From Clusia tigrina (Eukaryota; Arthropoda; Insecta; Diptera; Clusiidae): a stretch of 64,000 bases of DNA. Within the stretch, counting starts at the first letter, position 1. Each line of letters begins with the position of its first letter. Where the stretch lies: the NCBI GenBank assembly GCA_920105625.2, contig OV050032.1, forward strand, positions 109,166,542 to 109,230,541, written 5' to 3'. Shown here piece after piece: positions 1-13,390 of the stretch. The notes below the pieces were generated by a model that saw only the letters and a program-made list of their open reading frames with translations, searched no databases and was not told the DNA's origin. Both the position numbers and the translations under genes were made by a program.

Positions 1-199
1 CATCTTGTCAATTTAAGCCATCGCTCAAAGCTATGCTACCCTAGAGTCCCAAATCAAACACTGATAAAACTTCAAATGACCCTAACTTCTATACGGTACG
101 TCCTACACCTATCAAAGTTGGCAACATTCAAATGCTTGTAACTTTTTACTGGAGCGTCATAAAACCTTGAAATTTTGTAACAATGAAGTACCCGAGCCT

Positions 200-368
200 C
201 TTGTCAATTTAAGCCATCGCTCAAAGCTATGCTACCCTTGAGTCCCAAATCAAACACTGATAAAACTTCAACGCCCCTAGCTTCTTTACGGTACGTCCTA
301 CACCTATCAAAGTTTGCAACATACAAATGCTTGTATCTTTTTACTTTAACAATAAAGTACTCGAGCAT
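200..368 (+). repeat. Truncated monomer (169 bp)
   Basis: The distance between successive cttgtc motifs here is 169 bp. About 26 bp between tttttact and taacaataaag are missing (junction near 344-345), and one A is lost in cttcaacgcc near 270. I saw no other monomer with this junction, so it was not amplified within the window. Confidence 0.85.
321..336. other. Short dyad (atacaa-atgc-ttgtat), representative copy
   Basis: Most monomers carry tacaaatgcttgta, a 5 bp inverted repeat around a 4 bp centre. In monomers reading tgtatc instead of tgtaac, as here, the arms extend to 6 bp. This is the clearest dyad in the monomer. It is also the element removed by the recurrent 17 bp deletion in domain B. 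Satellite dyads are sometimes protein-binding or cruciform-forming, but nothing here proves a function. Confidence 0.5.
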
Positions 369-760
369 CTTGTCAATTTAAGCCATCGCTCAAAGCTATG
401 CTACCCTAGAGTCCCAAATCAAACACTGATAAAACTTTAAATGGCCCTAACTTCTATACGGTACGTCCTACACCTATCAAAGTTTGCAACATACAAATGC
501 TTGTATCTTTTTACTGGAGCGTCATAAAACCTTGAAATTTTGTAACAATGAAGTACCCGAGCCTCTTGTCAATTTAAGCTATCGCTCAGAACTATGCTAC
601 CCTAGAGTCCCAAATCAAACACTGATAAAACTTCAAATGGCCCTAACTTCTATACGGTATGTCCTACACCTATCAAAGTTTGCAACATACAAATGCTTGT
701 AACTTTTTACTGGGGCGTCATAAAACCTTGAAATTTTGTAACAATAAAGTACCCGAGCCT

Positions 761-955
761 CTTGTCAATTTTAGCTATCGCTCAAAACTATGCTACCCTA
801 GAGTCCCAAATCAAACACTGATAAAACTTCAAATGGCCCTAACTTTATACGGTACGTCCTACACCTATCAAAGTTTGCAACATACAAATGCTTGTATCTT
901 TTTACTGGAGCGTCATAAAACCTTGAAATTTTGTAACAATGAAGTACCCGAGCCT
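761..955 (+). repeat. 195 bp monomer variant, copy 1 of 4
   Basis: It reads ctaactttatacgg instead of ctaacttctatacgg, a 1 bp loss of C. It is linked to the marker tcaattttagc. The same pair of markers recurs at 4485-4679, 5856-6050 and 6443-6637. The 1 bp loss shifts the reading frame between neighbouring monomers and produces artificially long open frames of 105-144 codons. Shared linked markers point to one ancestor copied several times. Confidence 0.85.
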
Positions 956-1049
956 CTTGTCAATTTAAGCTATCGCTCAAAACTATGCTACCCTAGAGTC
1001 CCAAATCAAACACTGATAAAACTTCAAATGGCCCTAACTTCTATACGGT

Positions 1050-3100
1050 ACGTCCTACACGTATCAAAGTTTGCAACATACAAATGCTTGTAACTTTTTA
1101 CTGGAGCGTCATAAAACCTTGAAATTTTGTAACAATAAAGTACTCGAGCCTCTTGTCAATTTAAGCCATCGCTCAAAGCTATGCTATCCTAGAGTCCCAA
1201 ATCAAACACTGATAAAACTTCAAATGGCCCTAACTTCTATACGGTATGTCCTACACCTATCAAACTTTGCAACATACAAATGCTTGTAACTTTTTACTGG
1301 AGCGTCATAAAACCTTGAAATTTTGTAACAATAAAGTACTCGAGCCTCTTATCAATTTAAGCTATCGCTCAAAACTATGCTACCCTAGAGTCCCAAATCA
1401 AACACTGATAAAACTTCAAACGCCCCTAACTTCTTTACGGTACGTCCTACACCTATCAAAGTTTGCAACATACAAATGCTTGTAACTTTTTACTGGAGCG
1501 TCATAAAACCTTGAAATTTTGTAACAATAAAGTACTCGAGCCTCTTGTCAATTTAAGCTATCGCTCAAAACTATGCTACCCTAGAGTCCTAAATCAAACA
1601 CTGATAAAACTTCAAACGCCCCTAACTTCTTTACGGTACGTCCTACACCTATCAAAGTTTGCAACATACAAATGCTTGTAACTTTTTACTGGAGCGTCAT
1701 AAAACCTTGAAATTTGGTAACAATGAAGTACCCGAGCCTCTTGTCAATTTAAGCCATCGCTCAAAGCTATGCTACCCTTGAGTCCCAAATCAAACACTGA
1801 TAAAACTTCAAATGGCCCTAACTTCTATACGGTATGTCCTACACCTATCAAAGTTTGCAACATACAAATGCTTGTAACTTTTTACTGGAGCGTCATAAAA
1901 CCTTGAAATCTTGTAACAATAAAGTACTCGAGCCTCTTGTCAATTTAAGCCATCGCTCAAAGCTATGCTATCCTAGAGTCCCAAATCAAACACTGATAAA
2001 ACTTCAAATGGCCCTAACTTCTATACGGTATGTCCTACACCTATCAAAGTTTGCAACATACAAATGCTTGTAACTTTTTACTGGAGCGTCATAAAACCTT
2101 GAAATTTTGTAACAATAAAGTACTCGAGCCTCTTGTCAATTTAAGGTATCGCTCAAAACTATGCTACCCTAGAGTCCCAAATCAAACACTGATAAAACTT
2201 CAAACGCCCCTAACTTCTTTACGGTACGTCCTACACCTATCAAAGTTTGCAACATACAAATGCTTGTAACTTTTTACTGGAGCGTCATAAAACCTTGAAA
2301 TTTTGTGACAATAAAGTACTCGAGCCTCTTGTCAATTTAAGCTATCGCTCAAAACTATGCTACCCTAGAGTCCTAAATCATACACTGATAAAACTTCAAA
2401 CGCCCCTAACTTCTTTACGGTACGTCCTACACCTATCAAAGTTTGCAACATACAAATGCTTGTAACTTTTTACTGGAGCGTCATAAAACCTTGAAATTTG
2501 GTAACAATGAAGTACCCGAGCCTCTTGTCAATTTAAGCCATCGCTCAAAGCTATGCTACCCTTGAGTCCCAAATCAAACACTGATAAAACTTCAAATGGC
2601 CCTAACTTCTATACGGTATGTCCTACACCTATCAAAGTTTGCAACATACAAATGCTTGTAACTTTTTACTGGAGCGTCATAAAACCTTGAAATCTTGTAA
2701 CAATAAAGTACTCGAGCCTCTTGTCAATTTAAGCCATCGCTCAAAGCTATGCTATCCTAGAGTCCCAAATCAAACACTGATAAAACTTCAAATGGCCCTA
2801 ACTTCTATACGGTATGTCCTACACCTATCAAAGTTTGCAACATACAAATGCTTGTAACTTTTTACTGGAGCGTCATAAAACCTTGAAATTTTGTAACAAT
2901 AAAGTACTCGAGCCTCTTGTCAATTTAAGCTATCGCTCAAAACTATGCTACCCTAGAGTCCCAAATCAAACACTGATAAAACTTCAAACGCCCCTAACTT
3001 CTTTACGGTACGTCCTACACCTATCAAAGTTTGCAACATACAAATGCTTGTAACTTTTTACTGGAGCGTCATAAAACCTTGAAATTTTGTAACAATAAAG
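1050..3100 (+). repeat. 784 bp (4-monomer) higher-order repeat, about 2.6 copies
   Basis: Sequence at 1050-2315 recurs 784 bp downstream with scattered point differences. The four monomers keep the same order: a ccatcgctcaaagc monomer; a ctatcgctcaaaac monomer with caaacgcccc; a similar one reading gtcctaaatc; and one with aaatttggtaac and cccttgag. Differences start again near 3100, where gtactcgag becomes gtacccgag. A comparable tetramer reappears near 6745-7593. Boundaries are approximate. Confidence 0.7.
1427..1538 (+). repeat. Internal 56 bp duplication inside the monomer (representative copy)
   Basis: Within the monomer at 1348-1543, bases 1427-1482 and 1483-1538 align without gaps. 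I count 36 matches in 56 positions (64%), against roughly 25-30% expected by chance at this composition. Shared anchors are taactt at the start, gg then cgtc about 13-20 bases in, aaa.tttg.aaca in the middle and ct.g at the end. The upstream part of the monomer shares the weaker ordered landmarks gtcc, atcaaa and caaatg with the first module at offsets of 54-58 bp, so a third, more decayed module is possible. The alignment was done by hand. Confidence 0.6.
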
Positions 3101-3895
3101 TACCCGAGCCTCTTGTCAATTTTAGCTATCGCTCAAAACTATGCTACCCTAGAGTCCCAAATCAAACACTGATAAAACTTCAAATGGCCCTAACTTCTTT
3201 ACGGTACGTCCTACACCTATCAAAGTTTGCAACATACAAATGCTTGTATCTTTTTACTGGAGCGTCATAAAACCTTGAAATTTTGTAACAATGAAGTACC
3301 CGAGCCTCTTGTCAATTTAAGCTATCGCTCAAAACTATGCTACCCTAGAGTCCCAAATCAAACACTGATAAAACTTCAAATGGCCCTAACTTCTATACGG
3401 TACGTCCTACACGTATCAAAGTTTGCAACATACAAATGCTTGTAACTTTTTACTGGAGCGTCATAAAACCTTGAAATTTTGTAACAATAAAGTACTCGAG
3501 CCTCTTGTCAATTTAAGCCATCGCTCAAAGCTATGCTATCCTAGAGTCCCAAATCAAACACTGATAAAACTTCAAACGCCCCTAACTTCTTTACGGTACG
3601 TCCTACACCTATCAAAGTTAGCAACATACAAATGCTTGTAACTTTTTACTGGAGCGTCATAAAAGCTTGAAATTTTGTAACAATAAAGTACCCGAGCCTC
3701 TTGTCAATTTAAGCTATCGCTCAAAACTATGCTACCCTAGAGTCCCAAATAAAACACTGATAAAACTTCAAATAGCCCTAACTTCTATACGGTACGTCCT
3801 ACACCTATCAAAGTTTGCAACATACAAATGCTTGCAACTTTTTACTGGAGCGTCATAAAACCTTGAACATTTGTAACAATAAAGTACTCGAGCAT

Positions 3896-4092
3896 CTTGT
3901 CAATTTAAGCCATCGCTCAAAGCTATGCCTCCCCTAGAGTCCCAAATCAAACACTGATAAAACTTCAAATGACCCTAACTTCTATACGGTACGTCCTACA
4001 CCTATCAAAGTTGGCAACATTCAAATGCTTGTAACTTTTTACTGGAGCGTCATAAAACCTTGAAATTTGGTAACAATGAAGTACCCGAGCCT
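3896..4092 (+). repeat. 197 bp monomer with private insertion
   Basis: gctatgctacccta is replaced by gctatgcctccccta, giving one extra base. It is the only 197 bp monomer I noticed in domain A. Confidence 0.75.
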
Positions 4093-4484
4093 CTTGTCAA
4101 TTTAAGCCATCGCTCAAAGCTATGCTACCCTTGAGTCCCAAATCAAACACTGATAAAACTTCAAATGGCCCTAACTTCTATACGGTATGTCCTACACCTA
4201 TCAAAGTTTGCAACATACAAATGCTTGTAACTTTTTACTGGAGCGTCATAAAACCTTGAAATCTTGTAACAATAAAGTACTCGAGCCTCTTGTCAATTTA
4301 AGCTATCGCTCAAAACTATGCTACCCTAGAGTCCCAAATCAAACACTGATAAAACTTCAAACGCCCCTAACTTCTTTACGGTACGTCCTACACCTATCAA
4401 AGTTTGCAACATACAAATGCTTGTAACTTTTTACTGGAGCGTCATAAAACCTTGAAATTTTGTAACAATAAAGTACCCGAGCCT

Positions 4485-4679
4485 CTTGTCAATTTTAGCT
4501 ATCGCTCAAAACTATGCTACCCTAGAGTCCCAAATCAAACACTGATAAAACTTCAAATGGCCCTAACTTTATACGGTACGTCCTACACCTATCAAAGTTT
4601 ACAACATACAAATGCTTGTATCTTTTTACTGGAGCGTCATAAAACCTTGAAATTTTGTAACAATGAAGTACCCGAGCCT
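4485..4679 (+). repeat. 195 bp monomer variant, copy 2 of 4
   Basis: It has the same ctaactttatacgg deletion and tcaattttagc marker as the monomer at 761, 3,724 bp (19 monomers) downstream of it. Confidence 0.85.
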
Positions 4680-5855
4680 CTTGTCAATTTAAGCTATCGC
4701 TCAAAACTATGCTACCCTAGAGTCCCAAATCAAACACTGATAAAACTTCAAATGGCCCTAACTTCTATACGGTACGTCCTACACCTATCAAAGTTTGCAA
4801 CATACAAATGCTTGCAACTTTTTACTGGAGCGTCATAAAACCTTGAACATTTGTAACAATAAAGTACTCGAGCATCTTGTCAATTTAAGCCATCGCTCAA
4901 AGCTATGCTACCCTAGAGTCCCAAATCAAACACTGATAAAACTTCAAATGACCCTAACTTCTATACGGTACGTCCTACACCTATCAAAGTTTGCAACATT
5001 CAAATGCTTGTAACTTTTTACTGGAGCGTCATAAAACCTTGAAATTTGGTAACAATGAAGTACCCGAGCCTCTTGTCAATTTAAGCCATCGCTCAAAGCT
5101 ATGCTACCCTTGAGTCCCAAATCAAACACTGATAAAACTTCAATCGGCCCTAACTTCTATACGGTATGTCCTACACCTATCAAAGTTTGCAACATACAAA
5201 TGCTTGTAACTTTTTACTGGAGCGTCATAAAACCTTGAAATCTTGTAACAATAAAGTACTCGAGCCTCTTGTCAATTTAAGCTATCGCTCAAAACTATGC
5301 TACCCTAGAGTCCCAAATCAAACACTGATAAAACTTCAAACGCCCCTAACTTCTTTACGGTACGTCCTACACCTATCAAAGTTTGCAACATACAAATGCT
5401 TGTAACTTTTTACTGGAGCGTCATAAAACCTTGAAATTTGGTAACAATGAAGTACCCGAGCCTCTTGTCAATTTAAGCCATCGCTCAAAGCTATGCTACC
5501 CTTGAGTCCCAAATCAAACACTGATAAAACTTCAAATGGCCCTAACTTCTATACGGTATGTCCTACACCTATCAAAGTTTGCAACATACAAATGCTTGTA
5601 ACTTTTTACTGGAGCGTCATAAAACCTTGAAATTTTGTAACAATGAAGTACCCGAGCCTCTTGTCAATTTAAGTTATCGCTCAAAACTATGCTACCCTAG
5701 AGTCCCAAATCAAACACTGATAAAACTTCAAATGGCCCTAACTTCTATACGGTACGTCCTACACGTATCAAAGTTTGCAACATACAAATGCTTGTAACTT
5801 TTTACTGGAGCGTCATAAAACCTTGAAATTTTGTAACAATAAAGTACCCGAGCCT

Positions 5856-6050
5856 CTTGTCAATTTTAGCTATCGCTCAAAACTATGCTACCCTAGAGTC
5901 CCAAATCAAACACTGATAAAACTTCAAATGGCCCTAACTTTATACGGTACGTCCTACACCTATCAAAGTTTGCAACATACAAATGCTTGTATCTTTTTAC
6001 TGGAGCGTCATAAAACCTTGAAATTTTGTAACAATGAAGTACCCGAGCCT
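5856..6050 (+). repeat. 195 bp monomer variant, copy 3 of 4
   Basis: It has the same deletion and linked marker and lies 1,371 bp after copy 2 (seven monomers, one of them 195 bp). Confidence 0.85.
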
Positions 6051-6442
6051 CTTGTCAATTTAAGCCATCGCTCAAAGCTATGCTACCCTTGAGTCCCAAA
6101 TCAAACACTGATAAAACTTCAAATGGCCCTAACTTCTATACGGTATGTCCTACACCTATCAAAGTTTGCAACATACAAATGCTTGTAACTTTTTACTGGA
6201 GCGTCATAAAACCTTGAAATCTTGTAACAATAAAGTACTCGAGCCTCTTGTCAATTTAAGCTATCGCTCAAAACTATGCTACCCTAGAGTCCCAAATCAA
6301 ACACTGATAAAACTTCAAACGCCCCTAACTTCTTTACGGTACGTCCTACACCTATCAAAGTTTGCAACATACAAATGCTTGTAACTTTTTACTGGAGCGT
6401 CATAAAACCTTGAAATTTTGTAACAATAAAGTACCCGAGCCT

Positions 6443-6637
6443 CTTGTCAATTTTAGCTATCGCTCAAAACTATGCTACCCTAGAGTCCCAAATCAAACAC
6501 TGATGAAACTTCAAATGGCCCTAACTTTATACGGTACGTCCTACACCTATCAAAGTTTGCAACATACAAATGCTTGTATCTTTTTACTGGAGCGTCATAA
6601 AACCTTGAAATTTTGTAACAATGAAGTACCCGAGCCT
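6443..6637 (+). repeat. 195 bp monomer variant, copy 4 of 4
   Basis: It has the same deletion and linked marker and lies 587 bp after copy 3. It also carries a private change, actgatgaaac for actgataaaac. Confidence 0.85.
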
Positions 6638-8984
6638 CTTGTCAATTTAAGCTATCGCTCAAAACTATGCTACCCTAGAGTCCCAAATCAAACACTGATA
6701 AAACTTCAAATGGCCCTAACTTCTATACGGTACGTCCTACACGTATCAAAGTTTGCAACATACAAATGCTTGTAACTTTTTACTGGAGCGTCATAAAACC
6801 TTGAAATTTTGTAACAATAAAGTACTCGAGCCTCTTGTCAATTTAAGCTATCGCTCAAAACTATGCTACCCTAGAGTCCTAAATCAAACACTGATAAAAC
6901 TTCAAACGCCCCTAACTTCTTTACGGTACGTCCTACACCTATCAAAGTTTGCAACATACAAATGCTTGTAACTTTTTACTGGAGCGTCATAAAACCTTGA
7001 AATTTGGTAACAATGAAGTACCCGAGCCTCTTGTCAATTTAAGCCATCGCTCAAAGCTATGCTACCCTTGAGTCCCAAATCAAACACTGATAAAACTTCA
7101 AATGGCCCTAACTTCTATACGGTATGTCCTACACCTATCAAAGTTTGCAACATACAAATGCTTGTAACTTTTTACTGGAGCGTCATAAAACCTTGAAATC
7201 TTGTAACAATAAAGTACTCGAGCCTCTTGTCAATTTAAGCCATCGCTCAAAGCTATGCTATCCTAGAGTCCCAAATCAAACACTGATAAAACTTCAAATG
7301 GCCCTAACTTCTATACGGTATGTCCTACACCTATCAAAGTTTGCAACATACAAATGCTTGTAACTTTTTACTGGAGCGTCATAAAACCTTGAAATTTTGT
7401 AACAATAAAGTACTCGAGCCTCTTGTCAATTTAAGCTATCGCTCAAAACTATGCTACCCTAGAGTCCCAAATCAAACACTGATAAAACTTCAAACGCCCC
7501 TAACTTCTTTACGGTACGTCCTACACCTATCAAAGTTTGCAACATACAAATGCTTGTAACTTTTTACTGGAGCGTCATAAAACCTTGAAATTTGGTAACA
7601 ATGAAGTACCCGAGCCTCTTGTCAATTTAAGCCATCGCTCAAAGCTATGCTACCCTTGAGTCCCAAATCAAACACTGATAAAACTTCAAATGGCCCTAAC
7701 TTCTATACGGTATGTCCTACACCTATCAAAGTTTGCAACATACAAATGCTTGTAACTTTTTACTGGAGCGTCATAAAACCTTGAAATCTTGTAACAATAA
7801 AGTACTCGAGCCTCTTGTCAATTTAAGCCATCGCTCAAAGCTATGCTACCCTAGAGTCCCATATCAAACACTGATAAAACTTCAAATGGCCCTAACTTCT
7901 ATACGGTATGTCCTACACCTATCAAAGTTTGCAACATACAAATGCTTGTAACTTTTTACTGGAGCGTCATAAAACCTTGAAATTTTGTAACAATAAAGTA
8001 CTCGAGCCTCTTGTCAATTTAAGCTATCGCTCAAAACTATGCTACCCTAGAGTCCCAAATCAAACACTGATAAAACTTCAAACGCCCCTAACTTCTTTAC
8101 GGTACGTCCTACACCTATCAAAGTTTGCAACATACAAATGCTTGTAACTTTTTACTGGAGCGTCATAAAACCTTGAAATCTTGTAACAATAAAGTACTCG
8201 AGCCTCTTGTCAATTTAAGCCATCGCTCAAAGCTATGCTATCCTAGAGTCCCAAATCAAACACTGATAAAACTTCAAATGGCCCTAACTTCTATACGGTA
8301 TGTCCTACACCTATCAAAGTTTGCAACATACAAATGCTTGTAACTTTTTACTGGAGCGTCATAAAACCTTGAAATTTTGTAACAATAAAGTACTCGAGCC
8401 TCTTGTCAATTTAAGCTATCGCTCAAAACTATGCTACCCTAGAGTCCTAAATCAAACACTGATAAAACTTCAAACGCCCCTAACTTCTTTACGGTACGTC
8501 CTACACCTATCAAAGTTTGCAACATACAAATGCTTGTAACTTTTTACTGGAGCGTCATAAAACCTTGAAATTTGGTAACAATGAAGTACTCGAGCCTCTT
8601 GTCAATTTAAGCTATCGCTCAAAACTATGCTACCCTAGAGTCCCAAATCAAACACTGATAAAACTTCAAACGCCCCTAACTTCTTTACGGTACGTCCTAC
8701 ACCTATCAAAGTTTGCAACATACAAATGCTTGTAACTTTTTACTGGAGCGTCATAAAACCTTGAAATTTGGTAACAATGAAGTACCCGAGCCTCTTGACA
8801 ATTTAAGCCATCGCTCAAAGCTATGCTACCCTTGAGTCCCAAATCAAACACTGATAAAACTTCAAATGGCCCTAACTTCTATACGGTATGTCCTACACCT
8901 ATCAAAGTTTGCAACATACAAATGCTTGTAACTTTTTACTGGAGCGTCATAAAACCTTGAAATTCTATAACAATGAAGTACCCG

Positions 8985-10325
8985 AGCCTCTTGTCAATTT
9001 AAGCTATCGCTCAAAACTATGCTACCCTAGAGTCCTAAATCAAACACTGATAAAACTTCAAACGCCCCTAACTTCTTTACGGTACGTCCTACACCTATCA
9101 AAGTTTGCAACATACAAATGCTTGTAACTTTTTACTGGAGCGTCATAAAACCTTGAAATTTGGTAACAATGAAGTACCCGAGCCTCTTGTCAATTTAAGC
9201 CATCGCTCAAAGCTATGCTACCCTTGAGTCCCAAATCAAACACTGATAAAACTTCAAATGGCCCTAACTTCTATACGGTATGTCCTACACCTATCAAAGT
9301 TTGCAACATACAAATGCTTGTATCTTTTTACTGGAGCGTCATAAAACCTTGAAATTTTGTAACAATGAAGTACCCGAGCCTCTTGTCAATTTAAGCTATC
9401 GCTCAAAACTATGCTACCCTAGAGTCCCAAATCAAACACTGATAAAACTTCAAACGCCCCTAACTTCTTTACGGTACGTCCTACACCTATCAAAGTTTGC
9501 AACATACAAATGCTTGTAACTTTTTACTGGAGCGTCATAAAACCTTGAAATTTTGTAACAATGAAGTACCCGAGCCTCTTGTCAATTTAAGTTATCGCTC
9601 AAAACTATGCTACCCTAGAGTCCCAAATCAAACACTGATAAAACTTCAAACGCCCCTAACTTCTTTACGGTACGTCCTACACCTATCAAAGTTTGCAACA
9701 TACAAATGCTTGTAACTTTTTACTGGAGCGTCATAAAACCTTGAAATTTTGTAACAATGAAGTACCCGAGCCTCTTGTCAATTTAAGTTATCGCTCAAAA
9801 CTATGCTACCCTAGAGTCCCAAATCAAACACTGATAAAACTTCAAATGGCCCTAACTTCTATACGGTACGTCCTACACCTATCAAAGTTTGCAACATACA
9901 AATGCTTGTAACTTTTTACTGGAGCGTCATAAAACCTTGAAATCTTGTAACAATAAAGTACTCGAGCCTCTTGTCAATTTAAGCCATCGCTCAAAGCTAT
10001 GCTACCCTAGAGTCCCAAATCAAACACTGATAAAACTTCAAATGACCCTAACTTCTATACGGTACGTCCTACACCTATCAAAGTTGGCAACATTCAAATG
10101 CTTGTAACTTTTTACTGGAGCGTCATGAAACCTTGAAATTTGGTAACAATGAAGTACCCGAGCCTCTTGTCAATTTAAGCCATCGCTCAAAGCTATGCTA
10201 CCCTTGAGTCCCAAATCAAACACTGATAAAACTTCAAATGGCCCTAACTTCTATACGGTATGTCCTACACTTATCAAAGTTTGCAACATACAAATGCTTG
10301 TAACTTTTTACTGGAGCGTCATAAA
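8985..10325 (+). repeat. Duplicated block, copy 1 (12-monomer offset)
   Basis: This block matches 11337-12677, 2,352 bp (12 monomers) downstream. The same series of monomer subtypes occurs in both, ending with the gttggcaacattcaaatg monomer followed by an aaatttggtaac monomer. I noticed only scattered point differences, such as gtcatgaaacc at 10125 against gtcataaaacc. Confidence 0.65.
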
Positions 10326-11337
10326 AGCTTGAAATTTTGTAATAATAAAGTACCCGAGCCTCTTGTCAATTTAAGCTATCGCTCAAAACTATGCTACCCT
10401 AGAGTCCCAAATAAAACACTGATAAAACTTCAAATGGCCCTAACTTCTATACGGTACGTCCTACACCTATCAAAGTTTGCAACATACAAATGCTTGTATC
10501 TTTTTACTGGAGCGTCATAAAACCTTGAAATTTTGTAACAATGAAGTACCCGAGCCTCTTGTCAATTTAAGCTATCGCTCAAAACTATGCTACCCTAGAG
10601 TCCCAAATCAAACACTGATAAAACTTCAAACGCCCCTAACTTCTTTACGGTACGTCCTACACCTATCAAAGTTTGCAACATACAAATGCTTGTAACTTTT
10701 TACTGGAGCGTCATAAAACCTTGAAATTTTGTAACAATGAAGTACCCGAGCCTCTTGTCAATTTAAGTTATCGCTCAAAACTATGCTACCCTAGAGTCCC
10801 AAATCAAACGCTGATAAAACTTCAAATGGCCCTAACTTCTATACGGTACGTCCTACACGTATCAAAGTTTGCAACATACAAATGCTTGTAACTTTTTACT
10901 GGAGCGTCATAAAACCTTGAAATTTTGTAACAATAAAGTACTCGAGCCTCTTGTCAATTTAAGCCATCGCTCAAAGCTATGCTATCCTAGAGTCCCAAAT
11001 CAAACACTGATAAAACTTCAAATGGCCCTAACTTCTATACGGTATGTCCTACACCTATCAAAGTTTGCAACATACAAATGCTTGTAACTTTTTACTGGAG
11101 CGTCATAAAACCTTGAAATTTTGTAACAATGAAGTACCCGAGCCTCTTGTCAATTTAAGTTATCGCTCAAAACTATGCTACCCTAGAATCCCAAATCAAA
11201 CACTGATAAAACTTCAAATGGCCCTAACTTCTATACGGTACGTCCTACACGTATCGAAGTTTGCAACATACAAATGCTTGTAACTTTTTACTGGAGCGTC
11301 ATAAAACCTTGAAATTTTGTAACAATAAAGTACTCGA

Positions 11338-13284
11338 GCCTCTTGTCAATTTAAGCTATCGCTCAAAACTATGCTACCCTAGAGTCCTAAATCAAACACT
11401 GATAAAACTTCAAACGCCCCTAACTTCTTTACGGTACGTCCTACACCTATCAAAGTTTGCAACATACAAATGCTTGTAACTTTTTACTGGAGCGTCATAA
11501 AACCTTGAAATTTGGTAACAATGAAGTACCCGAGCCTCTTGTCAATTTAAGCCATCGCTCAAAGCTATGCTACCCTTGAGTCCCAAATCAAACACTGATA
11601 AAACTTCAAATGGCCCTAACTTCTATACGGTATGTCCTACACCTATCAAAGTTTGCAACATACAAATGCTTGTATCTTTTTACTGGAGCGTCATAAAACC
11701 TTGAAATTTTGTAACAATGAAGTACCCGAGCCTCTTGTCAATTTAAGCTATCGCTCAAAACTATGCTACCCTAGAGTCCCAAATCAAACACTGATAAAAC
11801 TTCAAACGCCCCTAACTTCTTTACGGTACGTCCTACACCTATCAAAGTTTGCAACATACAAATGCTTGTAACTTTTTACTGGAGCGTCATAAAACCTTGA
11901 AATTTTGTAACAATGAAGTACCCGAGCCTCTTGTCAATTTAAGTTATCGCTCAAAACTATGCTACCCTAGAGTCCCAAATCAAACACTGATAAAACTTCA
12001 AACGCCCCTAACTTCTTTACGGTACGTCCTACACCTATCAAAGTTTGCAACATACAAATGCTTGTAACTTTTTACTGGAGCGTCATAAAACCTTGAAATT
12101 TTGTAACAATGAAGTACCCGAGCCTCTTGTCAATTTAAGTTATCGCTCAAAACTATGCTACCCTAGAGTCCCAAATCAAACACTGATAAAACTTCAAATG
12201 GCCCTAACTTCTATACGGTACGTCCTACACCTATCAAAGTTTGCAACATACAAATGCTTGTAACTTTTTACTGGAGCGTCATAAAACCTTGAAATCTTGT
12301 AACAATAAAGTACTCGAGCCTCTTGTCAATTTAAGCCATCGCTCAAAACTATGCTACCCTAGAGTCCCAAATCAAACACTGATAAAACTTCAAATAACCC
12401 TAACTTCTATACGGTACGTCCTACACCTATCAAAGTTGGCAACATTCAAATGCTTGTAACTTTTTACTGGAGCGTCATAAAACCTTGAAATTTGGTAACA
12501 ATGAAGTACCCGAGCCTCTTGTCAATTTAAGCCATCGCTCAAAGCTATGCTACCCTTGAGTCCCAAATCAAACACTGATAAATCTTCAAATGGCCCTAAC
12601 TTCTATAAGGTATGTCCTACACCTATCAAAGTTTGCAACATACAAATGCTTGTAACTTTTTACTGGAGCGTCATAAAACCTTGAAATCTTGTAACAATAA
12701 AGTACTCGAGCCTCTTGTCAATTTAAGCCATCGCTCAAAGCTATGCTACCCTAGAGTCCCAAATCAAACACTGATAAAACTTCAAATGACCCTAACTTCT
12801 ATACGGTACGTCCTACACCTATCAAAGTTGGCAACATTCAAATGCTTGTAACTTTTTACTGGAGCGTCATAAAACCTTGAAATTTGGTAACAATGAAGTA
12901 CCCGAGCCTCTTGTCAATTTAAGCCATCGCTCAAAGCTATGCTACCCTTGAGTCCCAAATCAAACACTGATAAATCTTCAAATGGCCCTAACTTCTATAC
13001 GGTATGTCCTACACCTATCAAAGTTTGCAACATACAAATGCTTGTAACTTTTTACTGGAGCGTCATAAAACCTTGAAATCTTGTAACAATAAAGTACTCG
13101 AGCCTCTTGTCAATTTAAGCTATCGCTCAAAACTATGCTACCCTAGAGTCCCAAATCAAACACTGATAAAACTTCAAACGCCCCTAACTTCTTTACGGTA
13201 CGTCCTACACCTATCAAAGTTTGCAACATACAAATGCTTGTAACTTTTTACTGGAGCGTCATAAAACCTTGAAATTTTGTAACA
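11338..13284 (+). repeat. Duplicated block, copy 1 (25-monomer offset)
   Basis: This block matches 16238-18184, 4,900 bp (25 monomers) downstream. Both copies share the rare reading ttctataagg (12601 and 17501), which supports common descent and not just subtype sharing. Differences include gataaatcttc near 12586 and 12971, where the other copy has gataaaacttc. The first part overlaps the 12-monomer repeat of 8985-10325, so this block has three relatives. Confidence 0.7.
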
Positions 13285-13390
13285 ATAAAGTACTCGAGCC
13301 TCTTGTCAATTTAAGCCATCGCTCAAAGCTATGCTATCCTAGAGTCCCAAATCAAACACTGATAAAACTTCAAATGGCCCTAACTTCTAT

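Noticed and set aside
659..6775. Longer open frames of 105-144 codons (659-1093, 4404-4838, 5775-6092, 6362-6775)
   Set aside because: They exist only because a 195 bp monomer shifts frame and joins two of the standard short frames.
1455..7593. A 27-monomer HOR in the first 8 kb (1463 matches 6753 at 5,290 bp)
   Set aside because: The match lasts only about 850 bp, one tetramer. It is the 4-monomer unit reappearing and not a long HOR.
8666..8851. 61-codon minus-strand open frame
   Set aside because: It is created by one point change (cttgacaat for cttgtcaat near 8798) that removes a stop present in the other monomers.
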